This document shows positions 39,801-44,141 of a DNA stretch of 64,000 nt, piece by piece. The DNA comes from Echinarachnius parma (Eukaryota; Echinodermata; Echinoidea; Clypeasteroida; Echinarachniidae). Location: assembly GCA_037951105.1 (NCBI GenBank), contig JBAMJV010003078.1:186001-250000 (forward strand), in the 5' to 3' direction. The notes under the pieces were generated by a model. The model had not been told where the DNA came from. It did no database searches and saw nothing but the letters and a program-made list of their open reading frames with translations. How positions within the stretch are numbered: position 1 is the stretch's first letter; each line of letters starts with the position of its first letter. The translations under genes were made by a program, and so were the position numbers.

Positions 39801-41571
39801 CCACCCCTTCAAACAAACACACTGAAACACAGACAAACAGACTGGCACACACACATACACAGTTCTGTTCACAGAAATATTACAAATGTAATTTCTTTTT
39901 CTTCCCTAGACTAAAGAGCTCCAGCAAGATCCTGCGCTTCGTCAACAAGGTGGCCAACTCCAACTACTTCCAACGCGCCACGCAGAACAAGTTTGTGAAG
40001 CGGGCGTTTGACGAGGTGTCCAACACCAGCGTGGAGCTGACCGTGGAGGTCAAGGAGCTGAGGGGGGTCCTGGCTGTCAACATACCCCCACCCCCATCAG
40101 ACAGACTCTGGTGAGTGAGATAATCATCAAATAACAACAGCAATACTACTACTATTAATAATAATAATGATTATAATAATAGTGATAATGCAAAATAATA
40201 AGAATAGTAATGATGAGGAGAATAATGATGATGATGATGATGATGATGACAATGACAACTGACGGCGGCGACTACGTGTAAAGCTCATTCTGTTTTTCAA
40301 CGCTTGCAGTGCCATCATGATTATTAATGTCCCCGCCATTGGATACACACTGCATACAATCCAGCACAAGAAGTGCACATTTTCCACTCCCTGGGGAGCA
40401 TTACATCATTTACAGTGCACTAATGCTCTTGCCCTCTTCAAAAAGAAAAGAGAGAGACATTTTTGTATTATGTAATGTTGAGAGTAAAAATAATTTATAA
40501 TCCCTGTCCTTTTCTCTTTCTTATCTCCCCCAGGTATGGTTTCCGTGGGAAGCCCCGTCTGTGGCTGTCTGCTAAACCCAAGCTGGGTACAAGGCAGGTC
40601 ACCATCACTCACATCACAGAGTACATCGAGAGAAAACTAGAGAAAGAATTCCAGGTAGGTTCACACCACTAAATAGCATAGTTACTTCTTCTTCATATTT
40701 CTTTTGCACTTATCAATGGATAAATACTTCAGGCTCTTTTTTAGGCTTTTCTTTCCGGGGGTAAATCAGAACGGCAAATCAGATAGACTTGCATGTTGGA
40801 AATTCTGATATGTTGGTGACCAATACAAGAGTTTCTAGTGGCCAAATGAAATTTCTGGTGGCCACTGGCACCTGGGCAGGTGCTAAGGGCACGCCCTGCT
40901 AATGAAAAGTAATTCAAAATCATAGAGTTTTTGTTGGCTATTTGAATAGGCACTTTGCTTCCAATCATGGGGTTCCTGTTACAAAACCATTCAATGCCTT
41001 GATCAGCAAAACATTCAATACACATTGCTGCGCTCAACCCAGATGGTAGTTCTTTTGTTTGAATGTATTTCCCAAATGTTGCATTTGTAAGTTGTTGCTA
41101 GGTCAGGCAGCTTCTTCCAAGCTTCATTTGAATAAAACAAAATGTTAATATGTTATGAAATGGTCTATTCTATTTCTGGTAGCAGGGGGTGTATTCTTAA
41201 AATGATTTAAAGCTCAAATATTTTTAGCCATCGGTATTCTTAAACTGTACTAAATGAATACCAATTTGCTAAAAATATTTTAGCAACAAAGATACAATGA
41301 ATTGTAGCTTTAAATTGTCTGATCATCCTTATATAACTCTCTTGATATTCAAGAGTATTTATAAAGGCTGTACAGCATGTTTCTTGACAAAGATCAACCA
41401 GTACCTACCTACATGTATCTTAGAACTCATGAAGTCACTAAATTTGAAATTTATTCATTAAATGTTTTATTTCTTTGTAAATTGCAGAAAGTGTTTGTGC
41501 TGCCCAACATGGATGACATTCCAGTGCCCATCATGGAGTTCAAGGTCGAGGAGCATCAAATGTCTAGGTGA
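6210..41571 (+). CDS. TEX2: TEX2 gene, coding span of eight exons (1080 aa)
   Basis: TEX2 is an ER membrane protein whose SMP domain carries lipids between membranes. Family knowledge: yeast Nvj2 is the counterpart, and worm TEX-2 acts with PDZD-8 on late-endosomal phosphoinositides. Exons joined: 6210-7679, 13438-14322, 28134-28390, 33352-33456, 39124-39243, 39910-40110, 40534-40654 and 41488-41571. All junctions are GT-AG; phases run 0, 0, 2, 2, 2, 2, 0 and the reading frame is open throughout. Domain order is disordered acidic N-terminus (1-395), membrane hairpin (~400-447), PH-like domain (~490-640), linker, SMP domain (~751-1080). The length is close to vertebrate TEX2 (about 1130). Exon joins were made by eye and lack transcript support. 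Confidence 0.93.
7817..8490. mobile_element. hAT-type MITE with perfect 8-bp target duplication
   Basis: Termini are 'tagtgctgtaac' and its reverse complement, matching the YARNG end rule of hAT elements. The flanks 7809-7816 and 8491-8498 are both 'gtatgcta'. The 674-bp element is a large imperfect foldback: the arms hold many 'gatcgg'/'ccgatc' motifs near each end and share a long inverted core around 'aatcacatgggactaagctc' (8149 and its complement at 8115). A run of more than 30 T lies near 8340-8376. No transposase is encoded. Confidence 0.9.
9103..9476. mobile_element. TTAA-flanked Kolobok/T2-like MITE
   Basis: TTAA at 9099-9102 and 9477-9480. Inward ends read AGGAGATACC and, on the other strand, AGGAGATGTT, fitting TTAAAGGRR. 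Inverted complementarity continues about 13 bp outside the TTAA sites ('aaaagaactg' / 'cagttctttt'), so the element may sit inside an older palindrome. Length is about 374 bp and it is non-coding. Confidence 0.65.
10647..11135. mobile_element. Foldback MITE with 'cagtgtgagtaaaa' ends
   Basis: The left arm starts 'cagtgtgagtaaaa', then 'gaaaccggactttactagc' and 'ttataaat'. The right arm is its inverted near copy, ending 'tactcgcactg'. Further inner complementarity includes 'aaatgcagtgagaat' and 'atcatacactctgatcac' opposite 'aaagtgtatgat'. About 489 bp, no frame of note. The target duplication is unclear. Confidence 0.7.
11548..11780. repeat. SINE-like fragment ('agcgctttaca' family)
   Basis: Starts in an 'ataataatgataat' tract followed by 'aaatagcgcctaatatga' and 'aagcgctttacaatgat', then 'cactccctggggagcatt'. 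The last phrase is shared with 40390-40403, so it is a dispersed repeat. This kind of 'atagcgc' sequence is common in marine invertebrate short repeats. Confidence 0.5.
13143..13320. repeat. SINE-like fragment ('tatatagcgctttt')
   Basis: Begins with 'ataataataataag', then 'cctcatttatatagcgcttt', then an A-rich body. It is related in phrase to 11548-11780 but not in full. No box A/B was identified. Confidence 0.4.
13438..14322 (+). CDS. TEX2: TEX2 exon: PH-like domain and start of SMP domain (residues 491-785)
   Basis: Opens with GWMNELAVPYDQETYH and HSVYVRLEGHTLRLSRPK, characteristic of the TEX2 PH-like region, and runs to TSREKEEWFWKFDAAA (about residue 620-640). A linker with GGPSKGLDGPSP follows. 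The SMP domain then begins with AWVNAFIGRFFWDFLREERW (about 750) and ends at KLSKIK. The codon use is distinctly GC-richer than the flanking introns, which makes the exon boundaries obvious. Acceptor 'ttttgacag'; donor AAG|gtcagt; phase 0 on both sides. PH domains commonly bind phosphoinositides, but binding is not demonstrated by the sequence. Confidence 0.95.
14868..14905. repeat. Short perfect hairpin between TTAA sites
   Basis: 'catggaccctactagggtc' continues as an 11-bp-arm perfect palindrome with a one-base centre, flanked by 'tttaac' on the left and 'ctttaac' on the right. Possibly a minimal relic of a TTAA-targeting element. Confidence 0.4.
15264..15343 (-). repeat. Solo copy of the ~80-bp TTAACCC...GGGTTAA element
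   Basis: Read on the minus strand it begins 'ttaacccattgaatacggga', passes through 'ccgagtgggctgtgtacaa' and 'gtctatggggatttcaaa', and ends 'gaagggaacaggttaa'. The same order is seen at 44062-44141 and in the tandem block at 34438-34735. Confidence 0.7.
15962..17052. mobile_element. Non-autonomous DNA transposon with 8-bp TSD and long palindrome
   Basis: Ends: 'taagcctgggtcggaat' on the left, and on the right the reverse complement of 'taagcctgagtcatgtcgga'. 'caaaatac' lies exactly outside on both sides (15954-15961, 17053-17060). Subterminal regions carry repeated 'ggaataccgg' and 'attccgg' motifs in both orientations. The middle is unusually CpG-rich (16180-16320) and holds a 76-bp perfect palindrome (16491-16566). 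The 8-bp duplication fits hAT-like elements, although the first bases do not match YARNG. No transposase frame. Confidence 0.85.
17246..17337. repeat. 46-bp tandem duplication
   Basis: Two adjacent copies beginning 'ggagagccctgcatacagt' and running through 'ttctatatggggatgttgat' and 'tgaaga', differing by one base. Confidence 0.85.
18123..18346. mobile_element. MITE of the 'GGTCACATATCA' family, copy 1
   Basis: Inverted ends 'gcccggtcagatatca' and 'tatgtgaccgggc'. The interior shares 'gaaagtcgtctccattgctt' and 'ggaacggacaag'-type phrases with the copies at 18407 and 29817. About 224 bp, non-coding. Confidence 0.75.
18407..18665. mobile_element. MITE of the 'GGTCACATATCA' family, copy 2
   Basis: Ends 'taaaggtccggtcacatatc' and, reversed, 'taaaggcctggtcacac' before 'tcacatatcaccgga'. 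It lies about 60 bp from copy 1, in the same internal orientation ('ttcatg' after 'ccattgc'). Confidence 0.75.
18712..18955 (-). mobile_element. Truncated non-LTR retrotransposon 3' end
   Basis: On the minus strand the segment ends in a (TTGAA)n-type tail ('gtgaattgaattgaattaaa'), directly downstream of the LINE copy. It looks like a 5'-truncated relative. No coding frame is left. Confidence 0.5.
19462..19938 (-). pseudogene. LINE C-terminal region (158 aa), separated by frameshift
   Basis: Contains LILPYINYCNIVWGN, KIVLLQKKAVRIC and a terminal block with IRHYGPDIWNTLP and LNSFKRRIKDIVL. These are typical of the post-RT C-terminal region of CR1/L2-like and related LINEs. It lies downstream (in element orientation) of the broken RT frame, with roughly 260 bp of disrupted frame between. 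This is one ancestral protein now split. Confidence 0.85.
20197..22512 (-). CDS. LINE endonuclease/reverse transcriptase, N-terminal 771 aa (frameshifted)
   Basis: Residues ~50-285 are an apurinic-like endonuclease (EEP fold): HINSR with N55, ISETW with E85, GDYN with D191/N193, and SDH at 277-279 as the catalytic-type terminal His. Residues ~500-771 are reverse transcriptase: SFGYDGIS, a VIPVHKKDD...NYRPISLLP segment, FMDLSKAFDTI (first Asp), GVPQGSILGPLLF, and FADD at 740-743 (genomic 20285-20296). The frame breaks shortly after FADD, so the thumb and C-terminus are in another frame and the copy is probably inactive. It enables target-primed insertion of the element and has no link to TEX2 function. 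Confidence 0.9.
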   Translation of the reverse strand: MTLNDPDINSLNYQNGINSCQYYTVQDFLAVFSKDDKRIDDNNNNNNNLSLLHINSRIINKHFDSFETFLNLMKNFNFSVIGISETWLHSNSPDIYNIPNYKMIHIDRKDGRGGGVALYIHTDLKFVLRNDFDVDGIDNVFVEIINTNGKNIIIGTLYRPPSNNINTFLEFFDKELDKMTRENKHVYLMGDYNIDLTHSLYFDNVFYSGNNISTNNDNHNVTNNSNNFLNLLSSYAFHPCINKPTKITTVSATLIDNIFTNVIDKETNTGIFYYDLSDHLPIFLISSQFKFNSKSTASKLTYRKENDETIMALNRDLMNEKWQDVFSENDINKAYEKFINKIIYYYNKNIPLIQLKRRRKGIKNPWITKGIFNSIKTRNKLYKNYMRKPIERNHKLYKQHRNRLTSLIRTSKKMYYSDELKKAKGDMNLTWKVIKELINKNKQHSKIDSLNINGQEIVDSFDIAQEFNNFFINVGPDLASKIHSDNNHFSQYLFDPTPNTMFLNPTNKDEIVRIVKTFQSKTSFGYDGISIKCLKQIINYILSPLEYIFNLSLINGICPDSLKIAKVIPVHKKDDRTQITNYRPISLLPVISKILEKIIYTRLDSFLLKNNILNLSQFGFRKKNSTDFAITQLLDKIIDSLSNKEHVIAIFMDLSKAFDTINHNILFYKLHNYGIRGIALSWLKSYLFNRQQFVFIDGKSSSMQNIQCGVPQGSILGPLLFLIYINDIINSSSVPSFIMFADDTNVVFSHNNLLELIHTLNLELIKNFFLV
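22740..23090. other. GC-rich non-coding island beside the LINE 5' end
   Basis: A locally GC- and Pro/Arg-codon-rich stretch ('cggccgcgggccatccaac', 'gagcccgccgatcgc') in otherwise AT-rich DNA. Open frames of 85 and 125 residues on the + strand show no family features. It could be the LINE's 5' UTR/promoter, read on the minus strand. Not called as a gene. Confidence 0.4.
23228..23555. mobile_element. Probable TIR element with 'atagtgcagttctag' ends
   Basis: Left 'taatggtatagtgcagtt' faces right 'aactgcactatccctt'. The interior is AT-rich with AT dinucleotide runs near 23336 and 23494. The inverted ends are short and no clean target duplication was seen. Confidence 0.4.
23972..24163. repeat. 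Foldback of ~190 bp around 'ttttgtcattatg'
   Basis: Left arm 'cacaaagaaatattttgtca' and right arm 'tgacaaaatatttctgtg' are inverted copies. The interior repeats 'atgacaaatt', 'ttggccaaaat' and 'ggccaaaatttt'-type phrases. It abuts the element that starts at 24165. Confidence 0.65.
24165..25822. mobile_element. Putative element bearing repeated 'GTCACGGACATTAC' motif
   Basis: Short inverted ends 'gggcaattcca' (24165) and 'tggaattgcccc' (25811-25822). The 14-mer GTCACGGACATTAC or a close variant occurs near 24178, 24357, 24378 (partial), 24545, 24568, 24903 (degenerate) and 25434 forward, and at 25262 and 25276 reversed. It is not seen elsewhere in the window. No transposase frame was found. 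The limits rest only on the 11-bp ends and lack a visible target duplication. Confidence 0.45.
25960..26880. repeat. Decayed triplication (~200-bp unit) in TEX2 intron
   Basis: Units begin 'atgagaaagcaaccrgggg' near 25962, 26494 and 26700. Each continues through 'gacccatgcat', 'gagaaagatgataactcrgc', 'ttcactcacaca', 'gtagattgtaga', 'catcttaatwgtgaaatccc' and 'ttcaaatagtgacaga'. The first unit is split by the foldback at 26048-26226. Confidence 0.75.
26048..26226. mobile_element. Foldback MITE with 'acagttgttaac' ends
   Basis: Left 'acagttgttaactggtggtg' and 'ggaatgttccactcccgag' face right 'ctcgggatttt'-type and 'gttaacaactgt' arms in inverted order. The centre is 'aagtcccgagacgtagtcga' with 'gggactt', itself an inner hairpin. 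It inserted into the first unit of the local triplication. Confidence 0.75.
27190..28133 (+). pseudogene. Five tandem decaying copies of the 5' half of the next TEX2 exon
   Basis: Copy starts (the 'atccca' of the exon) are at about 27358, 27559, 27742 and 27943, with an older, more diverged partial copy at about 27190-27357. Each ~185-200-bp unit holds the first ~146 bases of the exon at 28134, up to 'ggctcctgct', fused directly to the last ~45 bases of the intron including the acceptor. Similarity to the real exon increases toward it. Copies carry frame breaks: 'cgctag' stop in copy 27358, two bases lost in 27943, an internal ~20-bp duplication in 27742. None has a donor site. Most copies keep a usable AG acceptor, so mis-splicing is possible. 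Confidence 0.9.
28134..28390 (+). CDS. TEX2: TEX2 exon: SMP domain, middle (residues 786-871)
   Basis: Encodes IPHFMEALTITGTDLGLNAP, then RGMWVDLDVHYGGSCWMTLTT and FNLWKLGKD. This is the SMP-domain stretch that in TEX2 follows KLSKIK directly. The previous exon ends in phase 0 and this one opens with ATC after 'cttccttag', so the join is exact. It ends two bases into a codon at AGAG|gtaggt. The tail (MEREMEDMMSGRKEGIEKLE) is charged and probably a loop. The first half is duplicated five times upstream. Confidence 0.93.
29181..29437. mobile_element. TTAA-flanked Kolobok/T2-like MITE
   Basis: TTAA at 29177-29180 and 29438-29441. Ends AGGGAACCACCACCC and, reversed, AGGGAACCAACACCC. 257 bp, non-coding. 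A diverged relative lies at 42766-43319. Confidence 0.8.
29817..30050. mobile_element. MITE of the 'GGTCACATATCA' family, copy 3
   Basis: Ends 'gcccggtcacatatcac' and 'ggtgatatgtgaccaggc'. The interior shares 'gtacgttgttctatc', 'gcatgaagcaatg' and 'gacgactttcacc' with the copies near 18.1-18.7 kb, in inverted internal orientation. Confidence 0.8.
30131..30439. mobile_element. Element with 'cagtggcatagct' inverted ends
   Basis: 'cagtggcatagctgg' at the left and 'ctagctatgccact' at the right are inverted. The same end motif (CAGTGGYRTAGC) occurs at 2838, 49511, 52572, 55750, 56143 and 63941. It contains 'gagggagctgcagcccccaa' near 30330, like the G-rich block at 3100. Confidence 0.55.
30637..31172. 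mobile_element. TTAA-flanked Kolobok/T2-like MITE
   Basis: TTAA at 30633-30636 and 31173-31176. Ends AGGGGTAGTTTAGTTTTGGT and, reversed, AGGGGTAGTTTAGTTGTGGT. About 536 bp. Part of the interior ('gactaagtaaaaagcc' and 'ttataactccaccatgctcg' on the minus strand) recurs at 38092-38330. Confidence 0.85.
31308..31462. mobile_element. Small hairpin MITE, 155 bp
   Basis: Ends 'cccaccgcacactacacaat' and the inverted 'attgtgtagtgttcagtggg', with inner arms 'tatctgaacta' and 'tagttcagat'. Non-coding. Confidence 0.75.
33352..33456 (+). CDS. TEX2: TEX2 exon: SMP loop insert (residues 871-906)
   Basis: A 105-base exon coding DKKRVPTNKKSASATRASKL and APPDPYAPPPAREP. It is basic then proline-rich and probably disordered, inserted in the SMP domain where vertebrate TEX2 also has a variable loop. 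Acceptor 'acatacag', donor CCCAG|gtaaaa. Phase 2 on both sides (a multiple of three), so it could be skipped without breaking the frame. Confidence 0.8.
33948..34350. mobile_element. TIR element with 'gggtcattccatgggg' ends
   Basis: Left 'gggtcattccatggggttgg' and 'ggcaa' face right 'ttgccccaaccccgtgg' and 'aatgaccc', 25-bp near-perfect inverted ends. Second-order complementarity: 'gatgtccatgtaacggtggt' near the left and 'accaccgttacatggacatc' near 34150. About 400 bp, non-coding. Confidence 0.8.
34438..34735 (+). repeat. Tandem array (four copies) of the TTAACCC element
   Basis: Four consecutive diverged units begin 'gttaacccattgcctacagg' or close variants near 34438, 34517, 34572 and 34650. 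Each passes through 'aaccctgtgggtcctrtatt' and ends in 'tagtagggaacr'. Solo copies lie at 15264-15343 and 44062-44141. Confidence 0.8.
35720..35898. repeat. Short repeats of 'ctatagacaggt'
   Basis: 'tatagacaggt' or a variant occurs about six times, mixed with 'gtggccact' and 'gtgaccac'. The segment starts with 'caaacctgtgtatagtgacc' and ends in 'ggccactaagacaggtttga', an imperfect inversion. Likely a degenerate transposon end cluster. Confidence 0.5.
37200..37700. repeat. Four diverged tandem units of about 140 bp
   Basis: Each unit begins 'cacatgtagtcagtaatag' (near 37205, 37335, 37478, 37621) and contains 'cattgaaactccaac', 'gttactgattgatgatta' and 'aaattgaaagcaaatttgta'. The units are clearly homologous but diverged, so the array is not recent. 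Confidence 0.85.
38092..38330. mobile_element. Partial Kolobok-like MITE, related to 30637-31172
   Basis: One end 'ttaaagagatagttgagttt' resembles the TTAAAGGRR end. The interior ('actaatagttataactccac', 'catgctcgaaaggtata', 'acaaacgactaag', 'ttggtttcaaccatttttca') is the reverse complement of the 30637-31172 interior. The other end is missing. Confidence 0.7.
38658..38900. mobile_element. Hairpin MITE in one arm of a local duplication
   Basis: Ends 'atatgtgaccggctatagc' with 'aaaaccctgcacttgtc', inverted on the right as 'gacaagtgcagggttttt' and 'gccgatcacatat'. The flanks match the uninterrupted sequence at about 38508-38550 ('aatagcatgatatgttgagc' then 'aatactaatacacagaata'), giving a paralogous empty site. 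Confidence 0.8.
39124..39243 (+). CDS. TEX2: TEX2 exon: acidic loop of SMP domain (residues 906-946)
   Basis: Codes RQTSAALDSDEEDSAESSDD and EPEDTPTTTSADPVVTPEE. This is an acidic, Ser/Thr-rich loop; vertebrate TEX2 has an acidic serine-rich stretch at the same place before the KIMRFV-like motif. Acceptor 'gatag|gag': a second AG three bases on gives an in-frame alternative losing one Arg. Donor GAGGAGGG|gtaaga. Multiple of three, phase 2. Confidence 0.82.
39731..39811 (+). pseudogene. Decayed copy of the 5' part of the next TEX2 exon
   Basis: From 'actaaaaagatccagcataa' through 'ccttgagcttcgt' and 'gttgccaactccaaca' to 'ttccagttagccacc', it aligns with the first ~80 bases of the exon at 39910 at roughly three-quarters identity. 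The acceptor is lost (upstream reads 'ttttta') and the frame is broken (stop TAA in the Lys-Ile-Leu segment and a run of eight A). It lies 180 bp upstream of the real exon. Confidence 0.85.
39910..40110 (+). CDS. TEX2: TEX2 exon: SMP domain core (residues 946-1013)
   Basis: Codes LKSSSKILRFVNKVANSNYF, QRATQNKFVKRAFDEVSNTS, VELTVEVKELRGVLAVNIPP and PPSDRLW. The segment ending in VNIPPPPSDRLW is one of the most recognisable parts of SMP/TEX2 proteins and lines the lipid groove. Acceptor 'ttccctag', donor CTCTG|gtgagt, phase 2 both sides. A decayed duplicate of its first part lies just upstream. Confidence 0.95.
40534..40654 (+). CDS. TEX2: TEX2 exon: SMP domain (residues 1013-1053)
   Basis: Completes the Trp codon and codes YGFRGKPRLWLSAKPKLGTR and QVTITHITEYIERKLEKEFQ. 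This matches the late SMP region, with a strand ending in PKLG and a terminal amphipathic helix. Acceptor 'tctcccccag', donor TTCCAG|gtaggt, leaving phase 0. Confidence 0.95.
41488..41571 (+). CDS. TEX2: TEX2 last coding exon (residues 1054-1080) with stop in minisatellite
   Basis: Codes KVFVLPNMDDIPVPIMEFKV and EEHQMSR, then TGA at 41569-41571. KVFVLPNMDD is the conserved SMP terminus in TEX2. Acceptor 'aaattgcag', phase 0. The last six codons and the stop are the first 21 bases of the first unit of the 62-bp minisatellite, so the C-terminal residues and 3' UTR are repeat sequence. Confidence 0.93.
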   Translation, partial: KVFVLPNMDDIPVPIMEFKVEEHQMSR

Positions 41572-42665
41572 TGATTGGCTGCATCTGATCATGTGACTAC
41601 CCCCCTAGACAAGAGCATCAAATGTCTAGGTGATGATTGGCTGCATCTGATCATGTGACTACCCCCCTAGACAAGAGCATCAAATGTCTAGGTGATGATT
41701 GGCTGCATCTGATCATGTGACTGCCCCCCTAGACAAGAGCATCAAATGTCTAGGTGATGATTGGCTGCATCTGATCATGTGACTGCCCCCCTAGACAAGA
41801 GCATCAAATGTCTAGGTGATGATTGGCTGCATCTGATCATGTGACTACCCCCCTAGACAAGAGCATCAAATGTCTAGGTGATGAGTGGCTGCATCTGATC
41901 ATGTGACTACCCCCCTAGACAAGAGCATCAAATGTCTAGGTGATGATTGGCTGCATCTGATCATGTGACTACCCCCCTAGACAAGAGCATCACATGTCTA
42001 GGTGATGATTGGCTGCATCTGATCATGTGACTACCCCCCTAGACAAGAGCATCAAATGTCTAGGTGATGATTGGCTGCATCTGATCATGTGACTACCCCC
42101 CTAGACAAGAGCATCAAATGTCTAGGTGATGATTGGCTGCATCTGATCATGTGACTACCCCCCTAGACAAGAGCATCAAATGTCTAGGTGATGATTGGCT
42201 GCATCTGATCATGTGACTACCCCCCTAGACAAGAGCATCAAATGTCTAGGTGATGATTGGCTGCATCTGATCATGTGACTACCCCCCTAGACAAGAGCAT
42301 CAAATGTCTAGGTGATGATTGGCTGCATCTGATCATGTGACTACCCCCCTAGACAAGAGCATCAAATGTGCAGGTGATGATTGGCTGAATCTGATCATGT
42401 GACTACCCCCCCTAGACAAGAGCATCAAATGTCTAGGTGATGATTGGCTGCATCTGATCATGTGACTACCCCCCTAGACAAGAGCATCAAATGTGCAGGT
42501 GATGATTGGCTGAATCTGATCATGTGACTACCCCCCTAGACAAGAGCATCAAATGTGCAGGTGATGATTGGCCACACCTGATCATGTGACTGCCCCCCTA
42601 GACAAAAGCATAAAATGTCTAGGTGATGATTGGCTGAACCTGATCATGTGACTGCCTCCTGTACA
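41551..42665 (+). repeat. 62-bp minisatellite, about 18 units, in TEX2 C-terminus/3' UTR
   Basis: Unit starts ('gagcatcaaatgtctaggtg') are at 41551, 41613, 41675 and so on every 62 bp to 42357, then 42420 (after a 63-bp unit), 42482, 42544 and 42606. Most units are identical. Point variants include 'tgactgcc' for 'tgactacc' and 'gtgcagg' for 'gtctagg' in the distal units, and the last two units are most diverged. Each unit contains 'tgattggctg' (inverted CCAAT) and 'atcatgtgac' (E-box CATGTG). 'cctagaca' and 'tgtctagg' flank an 11-base loop at each unit junction. Confidence 0.97.
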
Positions 42666-42733
42666 ACAAGCGATCTTTTTTTGTGGGAGATCATGCTGCA
42701 ACTTAAATGTCTTGCCTTGTGCACTATATAAAT

Positions 42734-42739
42734 AATAAA
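42734..42739 (+). promoter_or_regulatory. Candidate polyadenylation signal for TEX2
   Basis: AATAAA just after the minisatellite, within 'ctatataaataataaatg'. It is the first canonical hexamer downstream of the array and would give a 3' UTR of roughly 1.2 kb made mostly of the minisatellite. This is position-based only. Confidence 0.4.
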
Positions 42740-42765
42740 TGATAATATGTATAGCGTCAGCTTAA

Positions 42766-43319
42766 CGGGAACCAACACCCAATGGACCTAAATAGGGCTT
42801 GACACCTACACTAGCTCAATAGCCATGGACCAGTGTACATTTATGTCAGGCAAGTAAAATTTCATACAAGCAAATTATTGCATAGAAATTATATATAGTG
42901 GGGCATCGGCATGGTATGACATACTAGGGCAAAGCAGAACTTTTAGCTTAAGCTCAGCAGCAATGACATACTTTGTGAATTGAATTTGGGAACTTTTTTA
43001 TATATTCAAACTCTGTGGAGCTGAACAGTTTACAGAAACAACTACAGTAATTAATGCATAACGCATTTGGCATTTGTAATCCATTACGAAATGACTATAA
43101 GTAACCATAACTTTGGATACACAGGTACATTATAGCACTGTTCTATTTCACTGCACAGTATGTTTCCTGAGCTATGATTGTCAGAATGTGAAGGTTATTG
43201 CCTATTAATAACAAAATGCAAGTCAAGAGACTAGCCTAATTATACAACTATGTATATTTCGTTTGGGTCTAGAAGAGTGGTTGAGTTTAATTTTGGATAA
43301 GGGTGTTGGTTCGCGTGTT
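42766..43319. mobile_element. Degenerate TTAA MITE related to 29181-29437
   Basis: 'ttaacgggaaccaacaccc' at the left and 'gggtgttggttcgcg' before 'ttttaa' at the right are inverted. The ends resemble AGGGAACCAMCACCC but are mutated. The middle includes 'agggcttgacacctacac', shared with 33584. Could be a composite. Confidence 0.5.
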
Positions 43320-43679
43320 TTAAATGACTAAAAGTACAAAAGTCTGCTTATCACTGCAACTCACATTGTCTTCTTTGTTGTTGTTTTTGATGTTGTTGTG
43401 GAATAGTTCATTAGTCTCCAACAGTGCTGTAGTGTAGTCTACTCCAGCTAGAGTCCATTTGTAGTGGACTTGGACTAGGGATTTTAATCCTATCGTGAAA
43501 TAAATTCTTGGGTAGCATACTAAAATATTCATGTGATCTCTTAAAAGTCTTGTAGCCTAATCCAGAATTAAGTCCATTTTGTATATACTTGGAATTGAGT
43601 CCTGACTTGAAACGATAGGAGAGGGGAGGTTTCAATGTGGACTCTGACTCGGAACTTGTGGCCTCGACTACATCACTGG

Positions 43680-44018
43680 GGGGTGTTTCACAAAGATCCT
43701 AAGTTGATCTTAGCACTAAGATGGTCTTAAATATTATGGAAAGCCATTATTGTCTTGAAACATTTGTGTAAAAGTTATGTTGAAATGCATAAAATGTTGA
43801 TTCAAATCATATATATATATTTTCTAATTATTAAAGAGATTTCATGAATTTTATGTGAAGATCTCTTTGATAATTAGAAAATATATGTGATTTGAATCAA
43901 CATTTTATGCATTTCAACATAACTTTTACAAAAATGTTTCAAGACACTAATGGCTTTCCATAATATTTAAGACCATCTTAGTGCTCAGATCAACTTAGGA
44001 TCTTTGTGAAACACCCCC
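43680..44018. mobile_element. Hairpin MITE with 'ggggtgtttcacaaagatc' ends and CTG duplication
   Basis: The arms are near-perfect inverted copies over about 150 bp each ('cctaagttgatcttagcac', 'taagatggtcttaaatatta', 'tggaaagccatta'). CTG lies immediately outside at 43677-43679 and 44019-44021. A 339-bp foldback centred near 43850 ('aaagagat'/'atctcttt'). The 3-bp duplication is compatible with PIF/Harbinger-type insertion. Confidence 0.85.
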
Positions 44019-44061
44019 CTGGTCTCCCAAGTTTTTGTCGTTCAGGAATGTGATGCACATC

Positions 44062-44141
44062 TTAACCCCTTGACCACGGGAACCGAGTGGGTTGTGTACA
44101 TAGTCTATGGAGATTTGATAAACTCGTAGGGAACGGGTTAA
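44062..44141 (+). repeat. Solo copy of the ~80-bp TTAACCC...GGGTTAA element
   Basis: Begins 'ttaaccccttgaccacggga', passes 'accgagtgggttgtgtacat' and 'agtctatggagatttgata', and ends 'gtagggaacgggttaa'. Same order and length as 15264-15343 (opposite strand). Confidence 0.75.

Noticed and set aside
41551..42665. Possible CRISPR-like array
   Set aside because: The whole 62-bp unit is repeated with no variable spacers, and the DNA is eukaryotic; it is a minisatellite.
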